Both the position numbers and the translations under genes were made by a program. From Himantopus leucocephalus (lineage: Eukaryota; Chordata; Aves; Charadriiformes; Recurvirostridae): a DNA stretch of 64,000 nucleotides. Below are positions 38,321-49,508 of this stretch, in pieces; the first letter of the stretch is position 1; each line of letters begins with the position of its first letter. The notes under the pieces were generated by a model, which did no database searches, was not told where the DNA came from, and saw only the letters and a program-made list of their open reading frames with translations. The stretch covers positions 78,015,123-78,079,122 of the forward strand of contig RSEF01000001.1 of the NCBI GenBank assembly GCA_003993805.1. The letters run 5' to 3'.

Positions 38321-40614
38321 AGCAAGTGCTACTCTTGGTCAGAGCTATCTGTAACCAGATTCGCACAATATCAAGGCCCTGCTAATAAAACCCGTCTGCC
38401 GGACTTTGGTGCCTCCCTAATCTGACTACATAAAACAGGCCCATGAGTGGGCCAAATGAGCCCACATGCCTGCAAAGACACATCAAGTCCCCACTGGATA
38501 AGGCTTCTTCATTCACTAAAGTCAGTTACTGTCCTGCTAGGGGACAAAAAAAAGTGAACCGAGAGAGTTTCACTTTGTATGCTTTCCTGGTCAGCACTAA
38601 ACATCTTTCTGGGTAGCAAGTGAGAATATAGGAGATTTTAAATGCTTTCTTTGAAAGTAGAAAAATATATCTTTTAAGCAATCAAGTGTTAACCGTGAGA
38701 ATTAAAAATATCTGTTCCATATGTTCAAGGCCCGAGTAAAGTAATATTAAGTATGTACAAGAAAGTTCAGGTAGGAAGAGCAAATGATTAAAATAAAAGT
38801 CCCTTGGGTCAAAACACAAGAGTAGTGGACATAGATAAAGTACCAGGGAAAGGAGATGAAATACAAACAGGATGTGCTGTGGTGTCCAAATGAGACACAT
38901 TGCTAAAAAAAGTGTGGCATCATTAACCACTCCGTCAACTGGTTCTGCCAGGGTTGCAATGGACTTTCTATTGCCAACACCAAATCCACTGACAGCACAG
39001 AGACCTTGGAGAATATGAGGATCTCAGATCACTCGCTGGTAGGTTTGCTAGTCTCACTTTAATACTTCAAAACAGAGGAGAGAGAAAATTCATAATCAAG
39101 CTTAAAGAGAAACAGCACTTCTATTAGCAGCTAAAAAACAATTTCAGGTGTGCGATATCTCAATATATGACTGAGATCGGTATCTTCTGCGTTGGTATCT
39201 CAATAGTCAGTTAGTCCCTGGTCTTCAGTGGATGTGATATGTGTCGTCTGCAAGTTGCATTGCTTTTGTCGCTGGTGCTGGGGTAGCTCTCTAGAAGTCA
39301 TCTAGTGTTCTGAACAGAAAACATCCCAAGAGTCTTCCAATATGCCAAATCAATAGTTCTGACCTGAACCCAGACACTCAAACTAAAGTGCTGAATGCCA
39401 CCAATTTCCCCTGCAGTCCGCAGAAACTTGCGATCTTCAATGCCTCTAGAATCAGTCCCCTAAAGATGAGCCCTGTCTGACCTCCATGGCATTCCCCAGT
39501 ACATAGTCCACTGCGTGACCAAAACCAGACCTTCTACAGCAGCTCCAGACTCCAATTTTAAGCACTGTTGGAACTATTAATTCAGAGGGGGTGGTTCTAG
39601 ATAAGAGAAGTCTGTATAAGCATAGTTAAATGTTATCTGAAAGTAACTGCATAGAAAATCCCTTGCATCCATTATAAATTCAATTAATTGTAGTGTTTTA
39701 CAAAACCAAATATACTGATTTTTCCAATCAGAGCAATTTTAATGATTTTTTTTCAGTTTGTTTCAAAAAGTATTTTAAAAATGTTTCTTCAGATCTAACA
39801 AACTTTATTCAGTTTTTAAAATAACTATTTTAGAGGTTACCATAAAAACCACTCAGTTTGTCTGTTCTACTGCTAAGCTCATTCCATGGAAATTTTCAGA
39901 CAAAATTTTTACTAAAAAAGAGTTAAAGGAAAAATACCTTTTATTCTTACTTTGTGAAATACACAAAGCAAGTGTGGATTATTTACTTTGTGTGCTTTGG
40001 GTTTAGTAATAGTCACTCTTTCATTTCCATGTTGGTGAAGTATCCAGTACCTCCTTTAGCATGGTTTATACTTCCACACACACAAAAAGCCACCAACAAG
40101 AATGAGAAAAACATGGTTAAAAATAGGATATTCTTGATTGCAAGCCCACAGAAACTGGCAAAAGGATTTGGGGACTTGAAGGTCCTATTAGCCTGTTTGT
40201 TTTTAATTGACTAGATTTCAAGTTGATAGCGGCCCTTTTAGCAGTGTACAGAACAAAACAGCACCACATGGCCAGCAGGATCCATTTTAAAGTGGTGCTC
40301 TCTTACGTCCCCTGCTGAGGATTGCACCATATGAGCCATCAGTAACGCCAAGTCAAAGGCCAACCATCAATAAAGCTCTTGCTGTGATCAAGAATATGTA
40401 AACAATGGACCGGCCACTTCTACTGGTAGTTACAGCAGAGTTAAAGCTGAAGAAGGGTGGCACCTACCTGACAGTTTTTTTTCTCTGAAATTTTACAAAA
40501 CATAATCTTTTATCTGGACGCTGTTGCTTGCGGTAAATATTTGAGTGCAGACTGTATTCTGCACATGTTTAATTAAATGAAAGGAATATGGCAGAGACTA
40601 CTTGTCTAGATACA

Positions 40615-40676
40615 AAGCCTGTGAAAGTCAGTGGGAACTTTTCCATTCGATTCACTGGTCTCTAAATCAGGTCTAT
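40615..40676. repeat. Fossil hairpin (MITE-like) element
   Basis: 'gcctgtgaaagtcagtggga', 'acttttccattcgattcactgg' and 'tctctaaatcaggtc' give both halves of a palindromic repeat (gaagtcaatggga / cattgacttcaatgg / tttggatcaggcc). Both arms remain readable. Confidence 0.65.
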
Positions 40677-41352
40677 AGTCAATGCATTGTAACCCAGATG
40701 TCACAGCGATGAGAACTAAACAAATAACACGCAGATGTGTCCTCTCTCATTACATACACTCCTAAAAGTACACTTTTATTTAGTACAGTTCAACACATCT
40801 GGGCTAAGCTTCTCTTTGTAGATATACAAGTACCTGGAGTTAAAAATTCCTACAATGGAAGTTCACTGAGAGGAGGTTATTATTTCAGAAGGAAAAGACC
40901 TGTAGAATTTAATAAGGATTTTTGCTTTTCTTCATCCTTCTTATATTCCTGCTACAGGATGGATTAAGCTTTCTGTGGGAAGGCTTTACTTCTATATATC
41001 CTGGAATAGTTCCCTAAATCCTGTTTGCTTCATTTTGCAGAGTGGGTTTCTCCATAATTCGTGCACCTATAAGGCTTAACTGGACAAATTAAGAAAATCA
41101 TATAAACCCCCTTGCAAGGACATACTTTCTTTGACCTACACCAACTCTTTGTTGCCATCCATCCCTGTACATGACTCATCCCCTTCTGTCACATTACCAT
41201 TGACAAGGACATATAAAGCCACAAAAGAAGTTGACGGACATCTGCTCCAGAGCATTAGCTACCTTGCTCCATGCTCCTGAGATCTGACTGTGCCTTTTGA
41301 CAGCTCTCCAAGCACATTTCCCCATTTCTAGAATGAAACTGAACCTTTGCAC

Positions 41353-41373
41353 TTTATTATTATTATTATTATT
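41353..41373 (+). repeat. (ATT)7 microsatellite
   Basis: About seven TTA/ATT units without interruption. A low-complexity repeat with no gene nearby. Confidence 0.95.
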
Positions 41374-44098
41374 GTTCTCTTTCAGCAAAAAGGTAATTGG
41401 GCATGAAAAGTTCAAATCCATTAAATAAAAACTCAATTTAAAATATTTTCCATCCACCAAGCAAGGTCCTATTCATTATGCTGACACTGTACTCCACCTC
41501 TGTGCCAAGTGGATCACTCAAAGATGCCCCCCACCACTTTCCTGGCATTTCGTGTGACAAGTAAATCTGCTGTGCACACATTGCTTTATAGGGCATCCCA
41601 GTTTTGTATAAATACAAGCAACAATTTTTTACAGCACCTTTAAATTCCCAAGTTGAATTCTGTAAGTGTCGAAATGCTTTCAAGTAAACTATTTGTCTCT
41701 CCAGTCTCTCCTCTGGATACTGTGGCAGACAGACACAGCTTCTGAGTTTTATTTCTGCTTTTTTACTCACTTCAAGATTTTGAACAGCCTCAGTCCTGTT
41801 CAGATTTCCCTACTGCTAAATACAGATCATAAAAATGTATATACTTAACGAAACCAATAGCAGACAATTAAAACATAAATTGCATAGTTCTCCAGGAACC
41901 TCAGTAGAAGAATTCAGATGTTGCAGTTACCTGGTGCCTTATTAATTTAAAAAAGCACAACAAAACAAACAAAACATTCTAACACTTCAGCCACAGGTTA
42001 AATATCCTGTTTTCACAAAGGTCACTTTTTCCATAAAGTTTTTTTTAGTACAAGTTTACTGTACAGAGACACTATTTTGCCTTGATATCCATTATAAATT
42101 TCTTCTTTAAAGCTAGCAAAATATTTTCCCCCTACAACTCAATCTGCCAGAGATGCAGAGCGCAGGTACTTTTATTCTTCACGGACCCAGGCCTGAAAAA
42201 CCAAATAAAAAAGCCAAAGAGGGACATCTAGTGGTACCATGCACGAAATTAAGAAAGAGCAGGGGGAGGAAAACCTACTGCCATGCCTTCGGATCTGAGC
42301 GAATTGCTTGTTACTCATCAGGAATGAAGAAAGGTTGAAGGGAAAACCAAAATTAAAGAAAGGAAAAAAGTCTGCCTATTTTATTATTTTCTAACACATA
42401 GACACTTACATTGGTAATACACTCTACGCTAAACTCCACTTGGGCAAAGAAGAAGGATGAAGAAAAATAAAAGGAGAGCTAGCAGTTATTCTTTTAAGTA
42501 AGTCCGATTTGTTTGAAGAAAGTTGGATTCCTCAAAATGAATTAAATCGAAATGAAAGAGCCACAAACAAACAACGCTGCCACAGAACTCCAGACAGAGA
42601 GAAGGAAACTGCATCCTGGCTTTCACTTGCAGAGCAATCCTGAGGAAAACCAAGAGGACCCGCAGAACTAATTTCAGTTACCTTGAAAAAGGTAACTGTA
42701 ACAGGTATCTCAAAGGCCAACTGAGGGCTGAGCATCAACAGGAACTAAATTCCAGTTTGACAAAACTTCCAAAAATGCAACCAATGAGCAAACGATAATT
42801 TATAATATAGTGATTAAAGTGATAATTTAGCTCTTATCACTTATATTAGCAGTGAACGTTTCATCGTCATCATCATGGAGTGCTCATGAAATATTAGTGG
42901 AATAAGCCATCTGTCATCTAACAAGGCAGAGCAGTAGCACTGGACTCTTCTCCCAGCTGAAGACAAGGAGAGATCCACAGCAAACTCCAAATTGCTGGAG
43001 AGACCACAGAAGAGCTGAGTAGCGTGAGCTATGTGGTCCTGGCTAACTTTAGTACCAAAGAGTATCCGTATTTGTAACAAACTGGGTCTTTCTTATGAAA
43101 ACACTGCTTTAAGAGTACAGAAGGGACACCTACATCAAGAGTACATGAGTTGCCAGCCCGGCTCTCTGAGAAATGCAGCCTGTAAGATAGACCACCTCTG
43201 CTCACAGGTTTGATGTGAAAATCCCATAGTAAACAACTTTGTGTTGTATAGCTACCCAGTATTAAGTAAATGAGGCAGTCATGCATGCCAGAACGTAACC
43301 GCAGGCTCGTTAAAGAAAACTGAGCTTTTAGTGTCACTATCTATCAAGAGGAAGCAGATAAAGTTCTATCTTTATAGCAATTATATAGAGGTCTCTTAGA
43401 CACCTAAAGAATTTTAACCTACCTTGAGAACTTCCGTGGCAATTCCACGCGCACCGATCCCTACAGCTCCTCTCTAAAGTCAGGGTTTCTATGAATGCAC
43501 CGCAGTGAAAAGGGATACTTTTCCATAAATTTGAAAACAAGCGTCATATATGACTTTCCATGCAAAAAAAAAAAAAAGAATCATCCTGTCCAGCGCTGTA
43601 GGTGTGATGTCATTTTGGGTGCAGTTTCATAGGTAATTCTTTGTAGTCACACAATGCCAACCCCTACATCCCACAGCAGCGGTTTGGGTGCCACAGATGC
43701 CTTAAGAGGCAACTGATTAAACAGACTTAGCTACCGAGTTGACCCAGCCTACGGGTCATCTCCATTCTGATTGGAGGCATTTATAATACTGTTCGCAGCT
43801 ATTTAATGACTAGATGCACAAGGAAAAACACTCTTTAAAGTAAACTTATTTTAAATAGAGGTAGTAAAATGGGTTTATAAAATAAAAACACAGAAGCAGA
43901 AAGCTACCTGCCTCACTTCATCTGCTACTTCATCCAGTTTCCTGCTTGATGCTGTGCTAAAGTATTTCCCTCCTTTGAGTCCTCCCTTTCTCTTTTTTCC
44001 TCCTTGTTGTTTCTGCAGGACTGACACTACCTTCTGAATTTATTCCCCCTCACTGGACAAGCAGTACCCATGAGACAAATGCTCTTCTTCTTTTCTTC

Positions 44099-44120
44099 TT
44101 TTTTTTTTTTAAAAAAAAAA
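44099..44120. repeat. T12-A10 palindromic homopolymer pair
   Basis: Twelve T are followed directly by ten A, giving a perfect self-complementary tract. Such tracts stiffen DNA and tend to exclude nucleosomes. They can also come from the junction of two opposed poly(A) tails, but no element bodies were recognised. Confidence 0.95.
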
Positions 44121-47100
44121 GACAGTTTTCTTGGAACTTCCTCTTCTTAAGCTCTCTCAAAAGGCCACCAGCACACACAAGATGTAGAATAAAAGAAAGA
44201 TGCTGTCAGTGGTGATGCACACTGGGATCCACCAGCAAAGAAGAACTAGATATAAAAGCATCCGATTGTGGAGATTATGTGGCCACTGCTAAAATAATGT
44301 CCTTCAATGCATAAAAATAAATTACTTTTAAATGTGTTTCCACGGCAAAAGCAGCCACCTGGCATGCAGGTCAGTACTTGGAAACACTGTGTCAAGGAAC
44401 AGAGGCTGACTCGTTAATAGAAGTCAGGCACCGCTCCCCTGCCCATATTACAACTCAGTAGGCTTTGAAGAAAGTGTGCTGGAGGTGTCATTTTCCACCC
44501 TTTTATGAGCATCCTCTTCAAGACGCTTCACTCCAGGCTAGCACGGGATGCTCTACATCACTGTGGTGCTACTTACGGAATTTAGGACATAGGATCATGG
44601 TTACAAGTTCATACATCGCAAGCGTTTGTGCAGAATACAGTCTCGTGTGTGCATATTCACCATAACATATATTCCTACGAATGCTTAATTAGCACTATGA
44701 TACAGGAAAAAAAATCAGGCATTATACCTCACATTTTTCACGCCTACTTTTAAAAGAGAAGAGTAGGATTTTTTTATATGTGGAAAGGGGCTCCATCTAT
44801 ACGTGGAAAGGGACTAATTTTTGTTTTTCCAAGACTGTACAGGAGTAAAGAGCAGAGTGCTTTGTAGGAGGAAAGCACCCGCTTAAAATATTTCATATCC
44901 CTCCTTGCACTGCAGTAATTTAATAATAACTGCCTCAATTAAAAAACAAACAACAAACAGAGCCAACAAAAAGAACGTATGTTGTTTTTAAAGACTAAAT
45001 TTATTGTCTATATATTCCAGAGAGAAACAATGTCACAGAGAAGAGTGAATTGCTGCCTGTCTTCCAAAGGCTCTGAATGAAGATCACACAATTTTCTCGA
45101 TGTCATGCTGCGATTAAACCAACCTCAGCAGAAGGGCAGCCATTCCATGGCGTATTTTCCACTAGAGGTCAGGCTGAAGGAGGTAATGATCTGTTTTAGC
45201 CTTCAAAATCTAGGAGTGGGAGTTACTAATCACGAGTTGGAAGTTTGAAAGTCAGTATTTAATTAATACTGCGTTGCTTCACTTAAAGCGAATCACAAAG
45301 ATGTATTTTTCCTAAGAGTCCAACTGCTGGAGGTATTTAATCATGACAGTATTTTAACGTATGTCGACACAACCTTTCACAGAGCACGTGATGTGCCATC
45401 TAAGTCGGCAGGACCAGGTTTGGAAAAGAGAGAAGGTCTTCCTAAACTTCAGCCTTGAAATGAAAAACGTGTTAGTTTGAATAATAAGAGACAACACTCT
45501 AGTTACTTTTAAAAGGGTATTTTTAAAGTTTTGCTTTCCGTTTTTTTTTGCTTTTAGAAAGGACATACATTACAAGCATTTTCAACCAAAAATGTAGGTT
45601 GAATTTGTTTCTGTAAGTAACTAGGAAGAGACACAGCTAAGCATGGAGCGTATCACCATAAGAGGCTTCAGATGACTAGAAAATTTCTCAAAACCCCGCA
45701 GTGATTTGAGGATGAGGAGCCTAAGCTTTTTTTTTTCCTGTATTTTGGTGACTTATGCAATTCCACCACTTTCAGAAACATTGACCCAGCTTCTTGAAAT
45801 CAATACCTCGAAGGCAGTGAAGTTCAGATATACGCTTGCTTCTGAAAATTCAAGGCAATGTTTAACGCGTCATTCTTAGTTTCAAACACCTGCTTCGTTG
45901 TGACAGGACGCGAAGTCATGCTCAGATGACAAGTCCTAGGTTAGAGTTCTTTGCCAGTCACCAGCCCCCTCAACAACTCGCTGCCTCCAGCGCATCCGTC
46001 CGCAGCCACGAAAACCACCACAAAGTCACTTTTGCCAAAGCCACATAAGCATTTGCACAGCATCGAAAACTAAATTGAGGAATTGCTCACACGTTTACAC
46101 TTCTGAAAACGAAGCAGCCTGTGAAATTCACGCAGAGACAAAATCAGCTAACTAGGTCAAGCTGTGATGGCAGCTGGTATTTTAAAGTACCTCATGGTCA
46201 ACTATTAGAGCCACTTCAAAGATACACAAAGTACTTTGGAAAAGTAAGGATATAAAATGCCAGGAATAATCGGCAGAGAGAAGAAAACTTGTAGTTTCTC
46301 CAGTTGCCTGAGATTAGTGGTGGGAATAACATGCCTAAGGAACAGAAAAGAAGCCTAGAAGATGTTGGTTTGACTTCTTTTTCCATGTCTCCCACGGACT
46401 AGCCTTTTCTGTACTTTCACCAGGTCAAAAGCAGCATACCTGCTGATAGCAGCCGGTCATTTCATCAGTTACAGATTATTTCATTTACTGATTTTGTAAC
46501 AGAACCTGATAATAGCAGTCCAAAATCCACACGTGCATGTTTTAAAAGGTGAAAATTCAGCTTAGCTCAGTAATGCATTCAACTAACACACTCTTCTTTC
46601 TTTACTAGTTCTCCTGAAAATATGCTAACCTTTTAAAATGTACAGCTGTACAACAACAGGTACAGTACACCTCTCTAAGGCACGGCCTGGAGACAGGCAA
46701 GAGCCATTGGACAAGGACCACTCCGACACACTTCCACAGAGCTGGCAGTCGGAGTTCGACTGAAGCTGGTACGGCAAATTTCCCAGATTGAGCACGTACC
46801 CCCACCCAGATGCACAGATGGTATTTGTGGGAGCAAAGGAAAATAAAATATAGGTTTAAAATAAATGCAAGAGAAACACAGAATAACATTGAATCACTGT
46901 AGGTATTTCTAAGGGTTTCCATTTATCTTTTCTACATCTCAGCACATAAAGAGTGTATGCTCAGGGCTTTGAAGCCACTGAGCAAATGGAAGGGATTTAA
47001 AACTAGTTTTGTTTCAAAGGTAAGATCACAGAAATAAAGACAGGCTCCAGGTATTTCTCTTCAGAATGAGATTTCTGTACAGAAGTTTGATGCAAAAGGA

Positions 47101-48240
47101 GTTAAAAATGCCGTTCTTGCATACGTCTGGCAATGACAACTAGGCTTGTCAGAAGAGCCTTTTCGATGCTAAAGGAAAGGACTTGCTCTGCCGCTGAATT
47201 TCAAATGGGTCCCTCTGCATGGTGGCGACTTTCCCATTGCTTTAAATGGAGAGAAAGGCACGCAGCTGGCAAGAAGAGGCAAGCTACAAAGAAGTGAGGG
47301 AAATACAGCTGGTATCACGATATAAGGAGGCAAGAGTAGCCACAGACTGATCAGCCTGAGTTGGCAGGTTGACTCTGACGACGACTGGTTTGGGCCCCAG
47401 CACCAGGCCACAGTCTTCCTTCTCCCTCCATCGCTAGTCCTTCTCAAGATAGGAAGAGCTGACGGCCAATCTTACCTTGTCACAATGATACTGCCCAAGG
47501 TAGCTGGTCTCAAGATTCCATGAAAAGCTAGCAGAGGCAGAAGGAGCAGGAGGAAAACAGCACAGGTAGGAAGTGGTGGAGGAAGATGTGAGAAGAAGAA
47601 ACACAAATGCCCATGTTTCCCATTGGAGTCCCTGACAACCCAGAGGTGTTGATGTGTGCTTACTCTGCCATGTCAGGAACTGAAACTCCAGAACGCTGTA
47701 CTTTTAATCCTCCTCTCTTAAGCATTCTCCTTCTAGAGGATCCAGCTCTTAATTATTTCACTGGTTCGTTAGATTTAATTTCTGGTAAATCAGTTAACTT
47801 CCTGATTTCAAGTCCCACCCGTCTCTTGTTTAGTAGACATGACTTAAACACTATCCTCGAATTGCAATAAAAATCTCCCTTCTTTGGATTAAAGCAGTGT
47901 GCCTGCACCCTTCCCGACTCCTCCTGCCACCCTTCTCACTCACAGCCTAACGTAACCCTGCATGGACTTCTGCCGGCTCCTCTTGCAACTGTGGGTAGAC
48001 AGGCAGGCGCTCCTGTGATATGCCCTGCGGTACATCCACTTCTCCCACGCAAAAAGAAGAGAAAAGTAAAGCCTTCGGCGTACGTAGGCAGCAGAGAGTA
48101 CTCCCCGGCCCCTCTCTGGGCTATCCCTTAGCAGCACAGCTCCTGGGGTAGGAAAGTAAACCACCCGTGTTGCACTCTGACTTCTGCGGTTTAAAACTTA
48201 TCAATGACCAGCACACTGGATATAAAGACTCTTCTGGGTC

Positions 48241-48254
48241 TTTTTTTTTTTTTT
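48241..48254 (-). repeat. T14 run
   Basis: A homopolymer T run on the plus strand, about 640 bases beyond the predicted MGST1 cleavage site, followed 45 bases later by an (AAAC)-like stretch. No element body was recognised. Confidence 0.9.
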
Positions 48255-48890
48255 CTTGAAATCTTGTGCTATTATTTAAGCCACAGCTATAAAAACAAAC
48301 AAACAAAACAAAAAAGACCAGGCAGTCTTTAAAGAAAATATTTCGAACAGATACATCATAGAAAGACGAAAGCAAAGAGCAAAATTTTCTCTCAGCAGCA
48401 TATTTATGGCAGAATGACATGCAAAATAATTATACATTCACATCTGAATTAGCTGATATCTACATTTGCAAGTGTCACTCATTTTATGCCGAATTTATTC
48501 AAAAATGAAAAAAAAATCTTCTACAAGGGGTTTACACTTTATCCAGTCTGGATACCTATGTCTGGACTAATTTCAACAAAAAGAATTGCTTCAGATTTTC
48601 ACCAGTGTCACTAAACAGAGTTTATCCCAAATACGTTTTTCTTTTTAATCTATTCAACTGACAGAAATGGAGCTGCAACGGTTTGGGTTTTTTAATCCCA
48701 AAATGGATTATACGAACAACAATTTCATCAAAGATTTTTTACAAGCCTAGCATTACTGGTTATATCTTATTATTAAGGTAAGCATTCTTCAAAGAACTGT
48801 ATGATTGGAATCTCTTCCTGATACATAGTGACATGCTATTTGCTGGCTGCAGTGAGAGGAGTCAAAATGAAAACAAAAATACAAACACGC

Positions 48891-48917
48891 TTTTTTTTTT
48901 TTCCTCTTGTCTTTATT
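48891..48917 (-). terminator. MGST1: MGST1 polyadenylation signal and cleavage region
   Basis: On the minus strand a canonical AATAAA lies at 48917-48912, nine bases before a genomic A12 run (48902-48891). A T/GT-rich stretch (GTGTTTGTATTTTTG-like) follows at about 48890-48865, the expected downstream element. This places the transcript 3' end near 48890-48902 and gives a 3' UTR of about 360 bases, a normal length. The A12 run would make the exact cleavage site ambiguous in cDNA. Confidence 0.8.
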
Positions 48918-49261
48918 GATTTAGACTTCAGAGCTACAGCCAAAAATAGTGCATCTGTAGAAAATTACCACACATGCTATCAATACAGCATCATTGCATG
49001 TTTAGAATCATAAGCACTTGACAAATCGCAAAGGGAACATTCAATCTAACATTTTGGCAATGCAGCCCATGAATACGGAATACAGGGAGAAGGATTTTTT
49101 CCCTCCAAAAAGAAGTATTTCTGAACAGGAATGAAAAGCCTCTGTTAAAAAATGAATTCCAGTCACCACAGAAAACTCATGCTGGCTCATTCAAGACATC
49201 AACGTACACTGCTGGAAACTTTACGTGGAATGTGGAACAGTACGCAGAAGCTACGTCTCCG
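48891..49261 (-). other. MGST1: MGST1 3' untranslated region
   Basis: Follows the TAG stop at 49264-49262 and runs to the AATAAA signal without an intervening strong signal. No conserved regulatory motif was recognised. The end is inferred from the signal geometry. Confidence 0.75.
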
Positions 49262-49508
49262 CTACAGGTACAACGCCGTCTTCAGCACTTTGTATGCCAT
49301 CGAGATGGTCACTGTATACGCAACTGCCCAAGACAAACCTCTACCAGGCTGGGGAAGAGGGATCAAGTACGCAAAAGTGTGAACGATCCTAGCTCCGACG
49401 AAGATCCTGAAATGCAGCAAGGCTGTGGACAGTTCAGGGCCACTAAGAGCATACAGCAGTCCGATGCCAAGGAATGGGACAATGTTTTCAAGGTCATTCA
49501 GGTGGCCT
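49262..49508 (-). CDS. MGST1: MGST1 last coding exon (residues 74-155)
   Basis: Starts after a strong acceptor (TTTTTTCCCCAG) with the last base of the split Arg74 codon and runs to TAG. It encodes 81 whole residues, from GHLNDLENIV to LKTALYL, covering transmembrane segments 2-4 and most of the glutathione site. The match to mammalian MGST1 is collinear with no gap. A 125-codon open frame on the opposite strand is a shadow of this exon. Confidence 0.97.

Larger units (their letters stand above)
36527..48890. other. Intergenic DNA downstream of MGST1
   Basis: No coding exon was recognised in about 12 kb. Contents are microsatellites ((TG)9, (ATT)7), T and A runs and fossil repeats. Human MGST1 is followed on this side by LMO3, as I recall, but no LIM-domain exon was seen here. 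Confidence 0.7.

Noticed and set aside
1..48890. LMO3 exons
   Set aside because: Expected downstream of MGST1 from human gene order, but no LIM-domain Cys/His pattern was seen in any open frame.
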